A DNA stretch of 64,000 bases from Hymenobacter citatus (GTDB lineage Bacteria > Bacteroidota > Bacteroidia > Cytophagales > Hymenobacteraceae): the NCBI RefSeq assembly GCF_014333615.1, contig NZ_JACSCY010000016.1, forward strand, positions 62,001-126,000. The letters are read 5' to 3'. The notes beneath the pieces are model-generated. The model was not told where the DNA came from. It worked only from the letters and a program-made list of their open reading frames with translations, and did not search any database. This document shows positions 24,580 to 34,600 of this stretch, in pieces. The number at the start of each line of letters is the position of its first letter. The stretch's first letter is position 1. Both the position numbers and the translations under genes were made by a program.

Positions 24580-26133
24580 TTGACGTTTCACGATTTCAAT
24601 CTCCACGAAGACCTACTGGCCGGCGTGGATGCCATGAATTACCAACAGGCCACGCCTATTCAGGAGCAGGCTATTCCCAAAATTATCGAAGGCAAAGATC
24701 TGATTGCCTGCGCCCAGACGGGTACTGGCAAAACCGCCGCCTACCTCATTCCGCTGCTCGACAAGATTTCGCACGCTCAGCACACGCACACCAGCACTCT
24801 CATTCTGGTGCCTACCCGCGAGCTAGCCACCCAGATTGATGAGCAGGTGACGGGCTTCGGCTACTTCGTAGAGGCCAGCAGCATTGCCATCTACGGCGGG
24901 GGCAAAAGCGAAGGCTGGGAGCAGCAAAAGCGTGCTCTCACCGGCGGCGCCGACATCATCATTGCAACCCCTGGCCGCCTGATTGCCCATATGCAGATGG
25001 GCTATGTAAACTTCGAGAAGCTCAACTATCTGGTACTCGATGAGGCCGATAAGATGATGGACATGGGCTTCTCGGATGATATTCTGAGCATTGTGCGGCA
25101 CCTGCCCAAGGAGCGGCAAACGCTGCTGTTCTCGGCCACCATGCCCAACAAAATCCGGGAGTTTTCGAAGCAGCTGCTACAGGAGCCCGACGAAATCCGG
25201 TTGGCTGTATCCAAGCCGGCAGAGGGCATCAACCAGCAGTTCTACATGGCTTTCGACCGCCAGAAAATCTACTTGTTGGAGCACATTCTGAAGAATCAGC
25301 AAGTGCAGAGCATGGTGCTGTTCACCTCGCAGAAAGCGGCGGTAGGCGGCATTGTGCGCAGCATCAATAAGTTGGGCTACGCGGCCAAAGGTATTTCCTC
25401 AAACTGCACGCAGGAGGAGCGCGAACAGATCATGCGCGAGTTCAAGAACAAGCAGTTCCCCATCCTGGTAGCCACCGACGTGCTCAGCCGCGGCATTGAC
25501 ATCGACTCCTTGAGCCACGTGGTGAACTACGACATTCCGCGTGCTGCCGAGGATTACGTGCACCGCATTGGCCGCACGGCCCGCGCCGCCACTACTGGCA
25601 CCGCCATCACCTTCATTTCGGATCAAGACCAAGACCGCGTAGTGAAGATTGAGAAGCTGCTGGAGCGCGAGGTAGAAAAGCAGAACATCACGGAAGAGCT
25701 GGGCTTAGGCGAAGCCCCCGAGTTTGATCCCAAGCGTTTTAGTGGCCTGCGCGGCAAAATAGGTGGGCGCGATGGGCGCGGCAGCTCTGGCCGCGATGGT
25801 GGCCGCCCCCGCCGCGAAGGCGACCGGCCCCGCGGCGAAGGTGGCGAGCGACGCAATGGCCGTGGCCCGCGCCGCGAAGGCCAGGGTGCCCCTACCACAG
25901 CTGCCGATGGCACTACGCCGGCTGCCACTACGGATAGCCGCCCTCCCCGCGCCCCGCGCCCAGAGGGAGCTACTGCCGAAGCTGCTGGCACCGAGGGGCC
26001 GGCACGCGAAGGGCAACGCCGCCGGAAGCGTGGCGGCCGCAACCGCGGCGGCCGTGGGCCACGCCCAGAAGGCCAAGCCTCAGAAGCATCAGCCATGCCT
26101 ACCTCAGCGCCGGCTTCTTCCAACGCAGAGTAG
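24580..26133 (+). CDS. DEAD-box RNA helicase, RhlE-like
   Basis: A 517-residue ATP-dependent RNA helicase. The Q motif is ATPIQEQAIP, Walker A AQTGTGKT, then PTRELA, TPGRL, DEAD in LDEADKM and SAT in FSATMP. Domain 2 has VLFTSQK, ATDVLSRGID and HRIGRTAR. The last 130 residues are a low-complexity Arg/Gly/Pro tail (GRDGRGSSGRDGGRPRR), typical of RNA-binding extensions. The start is TTG at 24580 (reading MTFHDFNLHEDLL), which begins the domain as in relatives. The frame is open to 24526 with unrelated residues. Confidence 0.92.
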   Translation: MTFHDFNLHEDLLAGVDAMNYQQATPIQEQAIPKIIEGKDLIACAQTGTGKTAAYLIPLLDKISHAQHTHTSTLILVPTRELATQIDEQVTGFGYFVEASSIAIYGGGKSEGWEQQKRALTGGADIIIATPGRLIAHMQMGYVNFEKLNYLVLDEADKMMDMGFSDDILSIVRHLPKERQTLLFSATMPNKIREFSKQLLQEPDEIRLAVSKPAEGINQQFYMAFDRQKIYLLEHILKNQQVQSMVLFTSQKAAVGGIVRSINKLGYAAKGISSNCTQEEREQIMREFKNKQFPILVATDVLSRGIDIDSLSHVVNYDIPRAAEDYVHRIGRTARAATTGTAITFISDQDQDRVVKIEKLLEREVEKQNITEELGLGEAPEFDPKRFSGLRGKIGGRDGRGSSGRDGGRPRREGDRPRGEGGERRNGRGPRREGQGAPTTAADGTTPAATTDSRPPRAPRPEGATAEAAGTEGPAREGQRRRKRGGRNRGGRGPRPEGQASEASAMPTSAPASSNAE

Positions 26134-26148
26134 CGCGCCATCTACAGC

Positions 26149-26191
26149 AAAAGAACACCCCCGGTACTATTGGTACCGGGGGTGTTCTTTT
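26149..26191. terminator. Bidirectional terminator between helicase and MFS gene
   Basis: An 18-base stem (AAAGAACACCCCCGGTAC with its complement) with a 5-base loop is flanked by A-rich and T-rich ends. It serves both converging genes. Confidence 0.88.
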
Positions 26192-26218
26192 TACTAGCTA
26201 ATTCGTTTTAGCAGAGCA

Positions 26219-27490
26219 CTAAAGTGCTTTTTGCTTGTGGCCGCTCAAACCATACCATCCAATGTAAGCATAACACAACGCTGGTAGGATAAAAGCTAAA
26301 CGCAAGCTCTGATAGTCAGCAATTAAGCCAAACAGCGGCGGAATGAGCGCGCCACCTACGATGGCAGTGCACAATAAGCCAGACGCTTCTTCCGTGAGGG
26401 AACCCAGGTCTGCCACTGCCAGCGTGAAAATGGCGGAGAACATCAGGGAGTTCATAAAGCCTACAGCCAGCAGTGTCCACATGGCTACTTCGCCGGTCGA
26501 GCTTACGGAAAGTAAGATCAGCAGCACTGCTCCCACAGCGTTGATGGCCAGCAGCCGCCCCGTTGGGAATCGACCTAGCAGATACGCGCCAAGGAAGCGC
26601 CCTACCATGGCCGTACCGCCATAGAACATCAGCATAATGCCGGCTTCTTTTGGCGACATATTCATCACATCGGGCAGGTTGAGGTAGTTGACGATGTGCG
26701 AGCCAATGGCTACCTCGGCACCTACGTAGGTGAAAATGCCAATTACCCCCAGCACCAAGTGGCGGCGGTGCCATGCCCGCCCCATGTCGGCAGCAGAGTA
26801 GCCATCGGGGGTGGTGTGTGCGATAACCGGTAGTTTGAGCCGGCTCAGCACGATGCTCACGAATAGCAAAATACCGCCGAATACCAGGTAGGGAATCTGC
26901 AATGCTCCAATGTCAATCGTTTCGGGGGCTACATTGTCCAGCTCGGGCAAATGCGAGAGGATGAGGATGGAGCCGATGTACGGAGCAATGAATACCCCCA
27001 GCGAGTTGAAGGCCTGCGTAAGCGTGAGTCGGGCCGAAGCCAACGACGGCTTGCCCAGGATGGCTACGTATGGATTTGCAGCTACTTGTAGTATCGTAAT
27101 ACCAGAAGCCAGAATAAATAAGGCCCCCAGAAACAGAGGGTATGCTCTGCTACCAGCTGCAGGGTAAAACAGGAAACAGCCCAATGCAGCAACTAGCAGT
27201 CCTATCAGCAAGCCATTTTTGTAGCCTACCCGCGCCACCATCTTACCGGCAGGAATGCTCACGAGAAAAAAAGCTCCAAAAAAGCAAAAATTAATCAGGT
27301 TAGCCTGCGCATAGCTGAGGCTAAAGATGACTTTGAGAAAGGGAATCAGTATGTCGTTCAGGCAGGTGATGAACCCCCACATGAAGAACAAGACCGTTAG
27401 AGAAGCTAGCGCTGAGGTGTAACTTTTACCCCCATCAGGGAGGTTATCAACCGCAAGAGTTGGTGAATTGGATTGTGGAGGACCAGCCAT
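26219..27490 (-). CDS. MFS sugar transporter, FucP/GluP-like
   Basis: A 423-residue, 12-helix proton-sugar symporter of the fucose/glucose/galactose permease group. Marks are FFMWGFITCLNDILIPFLK, the GxxxD-like KMVARVGYKNGLL, QVAANPYVAILGKP and LTQAFNSLGVFIAPYIGS. It begins MAGPPQSNSPTL at 27490. It lies at the 3' end of the PUL on the same strand, so it probably brings glucose or short gluco-oligosaccharides released in the periplasm into the cytoplasm. A hairpin with a short T-run lies upstream, so it may have its own promoter. Confidence 0.88.
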   Translation of the reverse strand: MAGPPQSNSPTLAVDNLPDGGKSYTSALASLTVLFFMWGFITCLNDILIPFLKVIFSLSYAQANLINFCFFGAFFLVSIPAGKMVARVGYKNGLLIGLLVAALGCFLFYPAAGSRAYPLFLGALFILASGITILQVAANPYVAILGKPSLASARLTLTQAFNSLGVFIAPYIGSILILSHLPELDNVAPETIDIGALQIPYLVFGGILLFVSIVLSRLKLPVIAHTTPDGYSAADMGRAWHRRHLVLGVIGIFTYVGAEVAIGSHIVNYLNLPDVMNMSPKEAGIMLMFYGGTAMVGRFLGAYLLGRFPTGRLLAINAVGAVLLILLSVSSTGEVAMWTLLAVGFMNSLMFSAIFTLAVADLGSLTEEASGLLCTAIVGGALIPPLFGLIADYQSLRLAFILPALCYAYIGWYGLSGHKQKAL

Positions 27491-27572
27491 GAATGAAAGA
27501 ATAATTGGAAGAATGACGCAATTACCCGGTTTTTTCCAACATTTACACTGAATAACGCAGATAGGCCATTCC

Positions 27573-27615
27573 AAAAGAGCCGGCCCGCTACCCTAACAAC
27601 AAGCGGAACCGGCTC
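27573..27615 (-). terminator. Possible terminator after the GH16 gene
   Basis: GAGCCGG and CCGGCTC arms (27577-27583, 27609-27615) with further internal pairing are followed on the minus strand by TTTTGG. A second hairpin lies just before it. The 27491-27828 gap contains nothing else I recognise. Confidence 0.5.
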
Positions 27616-27706
27616 CCGGAAACTCGGTGCAGCTATGCCACACCGCAGATATAGCTGACAACACTAGCGATACTATTTTGCTAAAATCACTTTGCTTTTA
27701 AGCCTA

Positions 27707-27750
27707 AACAGGCAGACACAAATTCATAATATACTGCAAGCCTGCCTGTT
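27707..27750. repeat. Inverted repeat downstream of the GH16 gene
   Basis: AACAGGCAG (27707-27715) and CTGCCTGTT (27742-27750) are perfect 9-base arms around a 26-base AT-rich loop. It may protect the 3' end of the PUL transcript or serve as an operator for the MFS gene. Confidence 0.45.
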
Positions 27751-27828
27751 GATGAAGGCAAAGAACAACATTCCTATACCATAGCAAGCATCGCTCCTAC
27801 CCCTATACCCCGCTGCTTTCCCCACACT

Positions 27829-28734
27829 TTACTTGTATTGATAGAAGCGCACGTAATCCACTAGCATCTGCTGAGGGAAAGTGGTTGTATTGATAGTCGC
27901 CGGTGTAGGATTGCCCAAAAAATTGCCTCCTACCGCTACGTTTAGAATCACGAAAAATGGATTATTGAACGGGTATGCGTAGGGCGAAACATCGTTCGTC
28001 GTGAAAGAATAAAACTCGCGTCCATCTACGTAAGAACGAATTTTATCCTTGCTACGCACCACGCTGAAAATGTGAAAATCGTTGGCGAAATCGCCACTGG
28101 CGAGTGTGGTTTCCGACCCTTTGTATTGATGGGTAGACGTGCTGCTACCATAGTGCATGGTAGAGAGTATCTTGTTTGGCTCGTGCCCCCGCAGCTCCAT
28201 AATGTCAATCTCGCCACACGCCGGCCAATTGTTTTGGTCGATGTCGCTGCCCAGCATCCAGATGGCGGGCCACATTCCTTGCCCTTTGGGCAGTTTGGCC
28301 CGCACATCAATGCGGCCGAACGTGAAGCTCTGTTTGCCTTTGGTAATGAGACGGGCAGACGTATAATCGCGGCCCTCTTTACTTTGTTTCTTGGCTTCAA
28401 TGACCAGATTACCACCCGACACGTAAGAGTTTTCTATGGAGTTGGTGTAATACTGTAGCTCGTTGTTGCCCCAGCCACTGCCACCGGTTTCCTGCGTCCA
28501 TTTGGCTTGGTCTACGGCGCCGCCACCGTCAAACTCATCACTCCAGATCAGCTCAGTGTATTGCGCGTAGTCTTTGGCTTCTGCATTCGCGGTGGTGCTG
28601 GTCGGGTCGGGGGTAGGCGCCGGAATATCTGGCTTTTTTTCTTCCGTACAGGCTAGTAAGCTCAGGGCCAGCAGTGCACTGGTCCCGGCTTTGCGGAAAT
28701 GAAAAGATCGGGAAGGTATGGGGGGGTTCTTCAT
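27829..28734 (-). CDS. GH16 endo-beta-1,3-glucanase lipoprotein
   Basis: A 301-residue laminarinase-like enzyme hydrolyses beta-1,3 (or mixed 1,3/1,4) glucan. The signal peptide ends in a lipobox LSLLAC with Cys29, so it is lipid-anchored, and the EEKK after it fits surface export in Bacteroidota. The GH16 catalytic motif is GEIDIMELRGH, with nucleophile Glu175 and acid/base Glu180. The extra Met in EIDIME is the form found in laminarinases and lichenases. Aromatic GWGNNELQYYTNSIEN and the C-terminal VDYVRFYQYK are also typical. It is the last gene of the susC-susD-SGBP-GH16 run. Confidence 0.93.
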   Translation of the reverse strand: MKNPPIPSRSFHFRKAGTSALLALSLLACTEEKKPDIPAPTPDPTSTTANAEAKDYAQYTELIWSDEFDGGGAVDQAKWTQETGGSGWGNNELQYYTNSIENSYVSGGNLVIEAKKQSKEGRDYTSARLITKGKQSFTFGRIDVRAKLPKGQGMWPAIWMLGSDIDQNNWPACGEIDIMELRGHEPNKILSTMHYGSSTSTHQYKGSETTLASGDFANDFHIFSVVRSKDKIRSYVDGREFYSFTTNDVSPYAYPFNNPFFVILNVAVGGNFLGNPTPATINTTTFPQQMLVDYVRFYQYK

Positions 28735-28784
28735 ACTAAGAGAAAGGCAAATGCCGGATGAACAAGTTCATCCGGCACGAGAAG

Positions 28785-30032
28785 CTATTTGGCAATCAGC
28801 TTGATATCGAATACGGTACCGTTGTTTTTGCCCGTACCAGCACGTATCACCATGTTTTTATCCGTGATGGAAAGAATACGGTATGTAAGATCCGGTGCAT
28901 CGGTGATGCCGATAAACGTACCCGCTTTCGCAAATACCAACTGGGCTAATCCAGCGCCATCGGCCGGCCCAAAGGTGTAGGCCGAAGTACCCGAACGAGC
29001 GGCCTGGCAGCTACCAGGACTACCAGCCACAAACGTTTCGTCCTTGGCGTTGTAGGTAAACATATCGGTAGCAGAGAACGTAAACTCGTCATCAGCTTGG
29101 CAGGCAGGCAGAGCACCAACACTGCCCCCACCGTAATACTGGGTAGGGTTACCCTCAGTACCTACCGTAATGGTTTTTTCCACCGAGTTGTCGAGCATCC
29201 AGGTTTTCTGGGTACCGCCCGTCAGCAATTGCTTCACGCGGGTTACGGCATCGAAGGGCACCAGCGTCACCTCAGTTTTAGTACCGTTTGTTAGTGTACC
29301 CCGCAGGCGCAGAATGGTATTGCTGGCTTCTACAATGGTGTAAGTACTGTCTCTCAGCGCTACTTGCTCGCCAATGTAGGCTTTGCTGCTACTCAGGGTT
29401 AGCTGCCCTAGCCCATTGCTACCTGGCTTATACACAAAGCTGGTCGAGGCGTTGGCTTCGCTACCGCACTTATTATTCGTAGTATATGTGTAGGTGAAAG
29501 AGCTGCCGCTGAAGCTGAATTGGTCATCGGCCTGGCAAGAAGCCAGGGCATTGGCGGCCGACGAAGACGTAACGTTGTTATTGGCATCTAAGCGCTTAAT
29601 TGCGCCGGCTTCATTCGAAAACGTCCAAACGCGCGCCGATGGTGCGCTGCCGTTGCAGGCTACCAGCACTGAAAAGCCGGTGTTGCCGCAGGCCGAAGGC
29701 ACTACCACATCGGTTTGCGATGTCTGCGCGAAGCCACCCTTTCCTGATACCAGCAGCCGTACTTTATAAGTGCCGGGCGTATTATAGGTATGCGTGGCGG
29801 GCGAGCCAGTGCCAGTGGTGCCGTCGCCGTATTCCCACTCGTTGATGAAGCCGTTTTCGCTGGTGTTGTTAAACGTGACTTTCACGGGAAACTGCGTCGA
29901 GTTGACGGTGCTGGTGAAACTGGGCGACGGCAGTGCGCCTTCCAGTTGCCCCTCGTCGTTTTTGTCGCAGCCGGTGAAGAGCAGTGGGCTCGCCAATAGC
30001 GCCCACACTGCTTTGTTCCTGGTAATTTTCAT
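28785..30032 (-). CDS. PKD-domain surface lipoprotein, probable glycan-binding protein
   Basis: This 415-residue lipoprotein (lipobox LLFTGC, Cys22) occupies the SusE/SGBP position after SusD. A PKD fold covers about 35-111 (EWEYGDGTTGTG, HTYNTPGTYKVRLLV). Two repeats follow (about 136-258 and 278-415). Each begins with a Trp (RVWTFSN, KTWMLDN), contains a CQADD(Q/E)F(S/T)F motif with nearby Cys, and ends in an R-x-(L/I)-x-(G) beta segment. They look like lipocalin-type beta barrels. A role in holding beta-glucan at the cell surface is inferred from position. Confidence 0.82.
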   Translation of the reverse strand: MKITRNKAVWALLASPLLFTGCDKNDEGQLEGALPSPSFTSTVNSTQFPVKVTFNNTSENGFINEWEYGDGTTGTGSPATHTYNTPGTYKVRLLVSGKGGFAQTSQTDVVVPSACGNTGFSVLVACNGSAPSARVWTFSNEAGAIKRLDANNNVTSSSAANALASCQADDQFSFSGSSFTYTYTTNNKCGSEANASTSFVYKPGSNGLGQLTLSSSKAYIGEQVALRDSTYTIVEASNTILRLRGTLTNGTKTEVTLVPFDAVTRVKQLLTGGTQKTWMLDNSVEKTITVGTEGNPTQYYGGGSVGALPACQADDEFTFSATDMFTYNAKDETFVAGSPGSCQAARSGTSAYTFGPADGAGLAQLVFAKAGTFIGITDAPDLTYRILSITDKNMVIRAGTGKNNGTVFDIKLIAK

Positions 30033-30065
30033 ATCAAATAGGCTGAAAGCGTCTGTAAAAGCGGC

Positions 30066-31598
30066 TTAGTAGCCGGGGTTCTGGGTCAGGTTGGGGTTCA
30101 CGTCGCGCTCCGACTGCGGGATAGGCAGCACCAGGTTGTTGGGCGTGGGCACCCCTCTGTTGATACCCAGCGTTTTGAGGTAGGCGCTCTGCGCGGTCAT
30201 TACCGCTACCAGGCCGTATGGGGTGCCGCCGTAGCGCTTCAGATCAAACCACCGGTCAAACTCAAACGCTAACTCGTACTTACGCTCACGCAGAACAGCA
30301 GCTGTGAAATCAGGTGTGTTGCCGGCATTCAGGTCGGCGGTAGCATTGGCCGTGTTATAGTCTACCCCAAGTGCACGACGGCGCACTTTGTTGATAGCCT
30401 CAAAGCCTTCGGGTGTAGGTCCTACTGCCTCGGCCAGAATCAGGTACATTTCGGCTAAGCGTAGTACTGGCACGTTGAGGGGTGAATCCCAGATGTTGGT
30501 ATTCACTTTACCTACAAACCATTTTCTGCAGCTGTACCCAAATGGCGAGCCACCTAGCGTAGCAGGGTTCTTGGTGCCATCGGGGTAGGTGTCGCCAGGC
30601 GCCCAGATGGTGACGGGCTTCCGCGTGTCACCGGCCAGGTAGCCATTCACGAAATCCGGCTCCGGAATATCAAAGCCATAACCGCTACCCGGCGTCTGGT
30701 TCTGGCCGCGTGGCCCCAGGAACTCATTCAGCGCCGAGCCCACATTGTTGCGGTCGTACTCGTTGCGGCCGTTGATGTACTGCACCTCAAACAGCGACTC
30801 TTTGCCATTTTCGTTGGCCGTTTTGAAGTTGTCGCCGTAGTTGGCCCACAAGCTTTTACCCGACCCCGAAATGACCGCGCGGGCCTGCTCGGCAGCGCCG
30901 GCTTTGTTGCCCTGCGTGATGTATACCTTCGCCAGCAGGCCCGTGGCTGCCCACTTGGTAGCCCGGCCCAGGTCGGCACCGCTATACGACGCGGGCAGGT
31001 TCCCAATAGCGTCTTTCAGGTCCTGCTCAATCTGCTTATACACGTCGGCTGCTGGGGAGCGGGCCACGTTGGCCTCCGCAGCGCTGGCGGGGGGCACCGT
31101 CACCAGCGGCACATCGCCAAAAGCCCGCACTAGATCGAAGTAGTACTTCGCCCGCAGAAACTGTGCTTCCCCCAGGCTACGCTTCTGGATGGTGGCGTCA
31201 ATTTCCGTGATAAGCGGCACTTTTTGCAGCACAATATTGCACCGCCCTACCCCGATGTAGCTACCCTGCCAGAGCTGTTGCGCTATTAGGTTGGTAGTCG
31301 GAATGTTGTAGTCATCGAGCTGGGTATACTCAATCCCGTCGCTACCGCCACCGCCACCTGTGGTCGAGATATCAGCCATGATATCCATGCCCCACAGGGC
31401 GCTGTTGTACTGACCGGCTTTGGTTAGCTCGCTATACGCGGCCGTTACGGCCTGAATGGCGTCGGTTTGGTTTTTGTAAAAGTTGGCGTCCGTTATCTGG
31501 TCAGAGGGAGATTCCTCCAGAAATTTTTCCCCGCAGCTGGTAGTCAACAGGCCCAACGACAGCAGGAAAGCACCGCAGGTATATTTTGTGATAGTCAT
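30066..31598 (-). CDS. susD: SusD/RagB-family outer-membrane lipoprotein
   Basis: A 510-residue glycan-binding lid of the SusCD import complex. The lipoprotein signal ends in LLTTSC (Cys22). The N-terminal GEKFLEESPSDQITDANFYKNQTDAIQAV segment, AQFLRAKYYFDLVRAFGDVPLVT, the TPR-like helices and the C-terminal RERKYELAFEFDRWFDLKRYG followed by LPIPQSERDVNPNLTQNPGY are all hallmark segments. It is 21 bases after susC, in the same operon. Confidence 0.96.
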   Translation of the reverse strand: MTITKYTCGAFLLSLGLLTTSCGEKFLEESPSDQITDANFYKNQTDAIQAVTAAYSELTKAGQYNSALWGMDIMADISTTGGGGGSDGIEYTQLDDYNIPTTNLIAQQLWQGSYIGVGRCNIVLQKVPLITEIDATIQKRSLGEAQFLRAKYYFDLVRAFGDVPLVTVPPASAAEANVARSPAADVYKQIEQDLKDAIGNLPASYSGADLGRATKWAATGLLAKVYITQGNKAGAAEQARAVISGSGKSLWANYGDNFKTANENGKESLFEVQYINGRNEYDRNNVGSALNEFLGPRGQNQTPGSGYGFDIPEPDFVNGYLAGDTRKPVTIWAPGDTYPDGTKNPATLGGSPFGYSCRKWFVGKVNTNIWDSPLNVPVLRLAEMYLILAEAVGPTPEGFEAINKVRRRALGVDYNTANATADLNAGNTPDFTAAVLRERKYELAFEFDRWFDLKRYGGTPYGLVAVMTAQSAYLKTLGINRGVPTPNNLVLPIPQSERDVNPNLTQNPGY

Positions 31599-31619
31599 TC
31601 TCGTGGGAATTGAAACAGA

Positions 31620-34600
31620 TTAGAAACCGATGTTGATACCACCCATCAGCACCCGCGACTGCGGATAAATGCCTTGGTCGACACCGCTAGCGCTTACCTC
31701 TGGGTCGAAGCCGCTGTACTTGGTCAGTGTCAGCAGATTTTGCCCCGTTACGTACACGCGCAGCTGCGAGGAGCCGAAACGATTTGTAATGCTCTGGGGC
31801 AGTGAATAACCCAACGTCAGGTTCTTGAGACGCACATATGAGCCATCCTCAATGAAGTGCGTAGACACCCGTAGGTTTTGGTTCGGGTCGCTGTCGATGG
31901 CGCGGGGCACATCGTTGCTGGTGCCAGGACCAGTCCAACGGTTCAGCACCCGGGTGCCACCGCTAAACGAGCCGTATAGCGCACTCTCCAACAGGTAGCG
32001 GTTCAGGTTATACACATCGTTGCCCTGCACACCTTGGATAAAGAAGCTCAGATCAAAGCCTTTGTAGTTCAGCGTGTTGGTAATACCAAAAGTAAAGTTC
32101 GGGTTTGGGTTGCCGATAAACTTCCGGTCGTCGGCGTTGATGATACCATCTCCGTTCAGGTCTTTGAAACGAATATCGCCTGGGCGCGTGCCGGATGTTT
32201 GCGTGGCGTGCGTATCTACCTCTTCCTGCGTCTGGAACAAGCCATCGGCTACCCAACCGTAGAACGAGCCAAAGGCGTACCCTTCGTCGTAGCGCACAAT
32301 GCTATTGCCGCTCAGCGTGCCAGCCCCGTTGTAGGGTAGGCCTGCCCCCAGCGACTCCAGCTTGGTTTTGTAGCCCGATACGTTCAGCGTAGTAGTCCAG
32401 CTGAGCGCTTGGCCCGCTCCTGTGAAGTTGTGCGAGGTCAGCGAGAAGTCGATACCACGGTTGTAGGCCGAGGCCGCGTTGGTATTGACGTTTTCGTAGG
32501 TACCTGTTACGTAGGAAACCGGCACCCCGGCAATCAGATTGGGCGATTTGCGGTTGTACACATCGATGCTGGCTTCTAAACGGTTTTCCAGCAAACCTAC
32601 ATCTATACCAACGTTTGTCTGGTTGTTGTTTTCCCAACGCAGGTTGGGGTTGGCCTGCCGGGTAGGAGCTCCACCCGTGTTGATGGTACCATCTGGTCCG
32701 AAGGGGTAGGTAATGCCGAAGTTGATGGCGTAGAGGTAGGCGAAACGACCGGCGTTCAGCGGGTTACCTACCTTGCCATAGCCGGCCCGCAACTTCAGGT
32801 TGCTGATGACGCGGCTACCTTTTAGGAACTCCTCCTCCGAAATGCGCCAGCCGGCCGAAATACCGGGGAAGAAACCGAACTTATCACCGGGAGGGAATAC
32901 GGAAGAGCCGTCGTAGCGTGCCACAGCCGACAACAGGTATTTACCAGCAAACTCGTAGTTAAGACGCCCGAAATAGCTAGCCAGACGCTGCGAGGGGCTG
33001 ATGGCACCCGCGTTGCTCAGCTGCGTATTGATGGGGCCGGCGTTAATAACCTGCAAATCGTTGCGCAGGTACAGCGAACGGTAGGCCTCTACATTGCTAT
33101 AGTTGAACTCCTGCGCCGACTGACCGAGCAGAAACGTCACCTGGTGCTTGTCGGCAAACAGGTGGTCATAGGTCAGCGTGTTTTCGATAAGGTAGCTGGG
33201 CGCGTAGCTGGCCGTAGCCGAAGCACCGGCAGTGTTGTAGCGCTGGGTGTAGCCCGCCAGAACCGGCCCGGCCGGCGCGAAGGAATTGAAGTTGTCGAAT
33301 ACAAAGTCAAAGCCTACGTTGGTTCGGAATCGTAATCCAGTCAGAGGCTCCAATTCCGCAAAGAATGTGCTCAGAGCACGGTTTCGCGTGAATTTCTGGT
33401 TGACACGTTGTGCCGTGGCCAGCGGGTTTTCTTCGGTAAAATTGTCCGTTGCGCCGTTCGGCTGGTACCAGTACCCATCGGGACGATATGCCGGCACAAT
33501 GGCAGGAATGCGCAGTAACTGCTGCACAGTGCCATACTCCCCGTCGTTTGATGTGATCTGGCGGTCATTTAGGTGTGTGAGCTGAATACTGTTGCCTAGC
33601 TTCAGCATCTTATTCACCTGCACGTCGCCATTAGCACGCAACGTGAAACGCTCAAAATGTGAACCCACAATGATACCATCCTGCTGGAAATAGGTTCCAG
33701 ACAAGGCGAAGCGTGCTTTCTCGCTGCCTCCAGTAGCTGAGAGAGCATAGTTCTGAATTTTGGCGCGCCGGAAGACCAGATCCTGCCAATCGGTGCCCTC
33801 TCCTAGCGCGGCGGGGTCACGCAGTCGGTCTACCACAATGGGCTTGCCAGCGGCTATCCGGCTTTCATTGTTGATGGTAGCGTACTCTTCCGCGTTGAGC
33901 AGGTCCAACTTGCGCGCTACCGTCTGCACACCCCGGTAAGCATCTACGTTGAACGTAGTCTTGCCGGCCTTGCCTCGTTTGGTGGTAATAATTACTACCC
34001 CGTTGGCCGCACGCACCCCGTAGATAGCGGTAGCAGAGGCATCCTTCAGTACATCAATCGTCTCAATATCATTAGGGCTAATGGCATTAAGCTGATTTTC
34101 GCTACCGGAAGGCAAGGGAAAGCCATCTATTACATACAGCGGTGCGTTGTTGCCAGCCGACGTTATACCGCGAATCCGCACCGATGTACCAGCAGCGCCA
34201 CCGGGGGCACCGCCGTTTGAGGTGATAGTCACACCGGCCGCTTTGCCCTGCAAGGCCTGCGTCACATCGGCCACTGGCTGACGTACCAGTTCCTGCCCGT
34301 TCACCGACGAAATAGCGCCCGTTACGCTGCCGCGCTCCTGGGTGCCGTATCCCACTACCACCACTTCGCCCAGCGCCTGACGGTCTTCCAGCAAGCTGAC
34401 ATTGATGTTGCTAGTTGCGCCTGTGATGGGTACCTCTTTCCTGATATAGCCCACTGAGCTAATTACCAGTGTGCTTCCCTCTGGAACATTCAATGAGAAA
34501 GACCCATCGGCGCCTGTAGAAGTACCCAGGGTAGTACCCTTCACAATTACAGTGACACCGGGAAGCCCTTCGCCGTTGGCCTGCGTTACGCGGCCTGATA

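Noticed and set aside
25623..26141. Antisense frames opposite the helicase C-terminus
   Set aside because: They arise from the repetitive Arg/Gly-coding tail and have only Arg/Pro/Ala low complexity.
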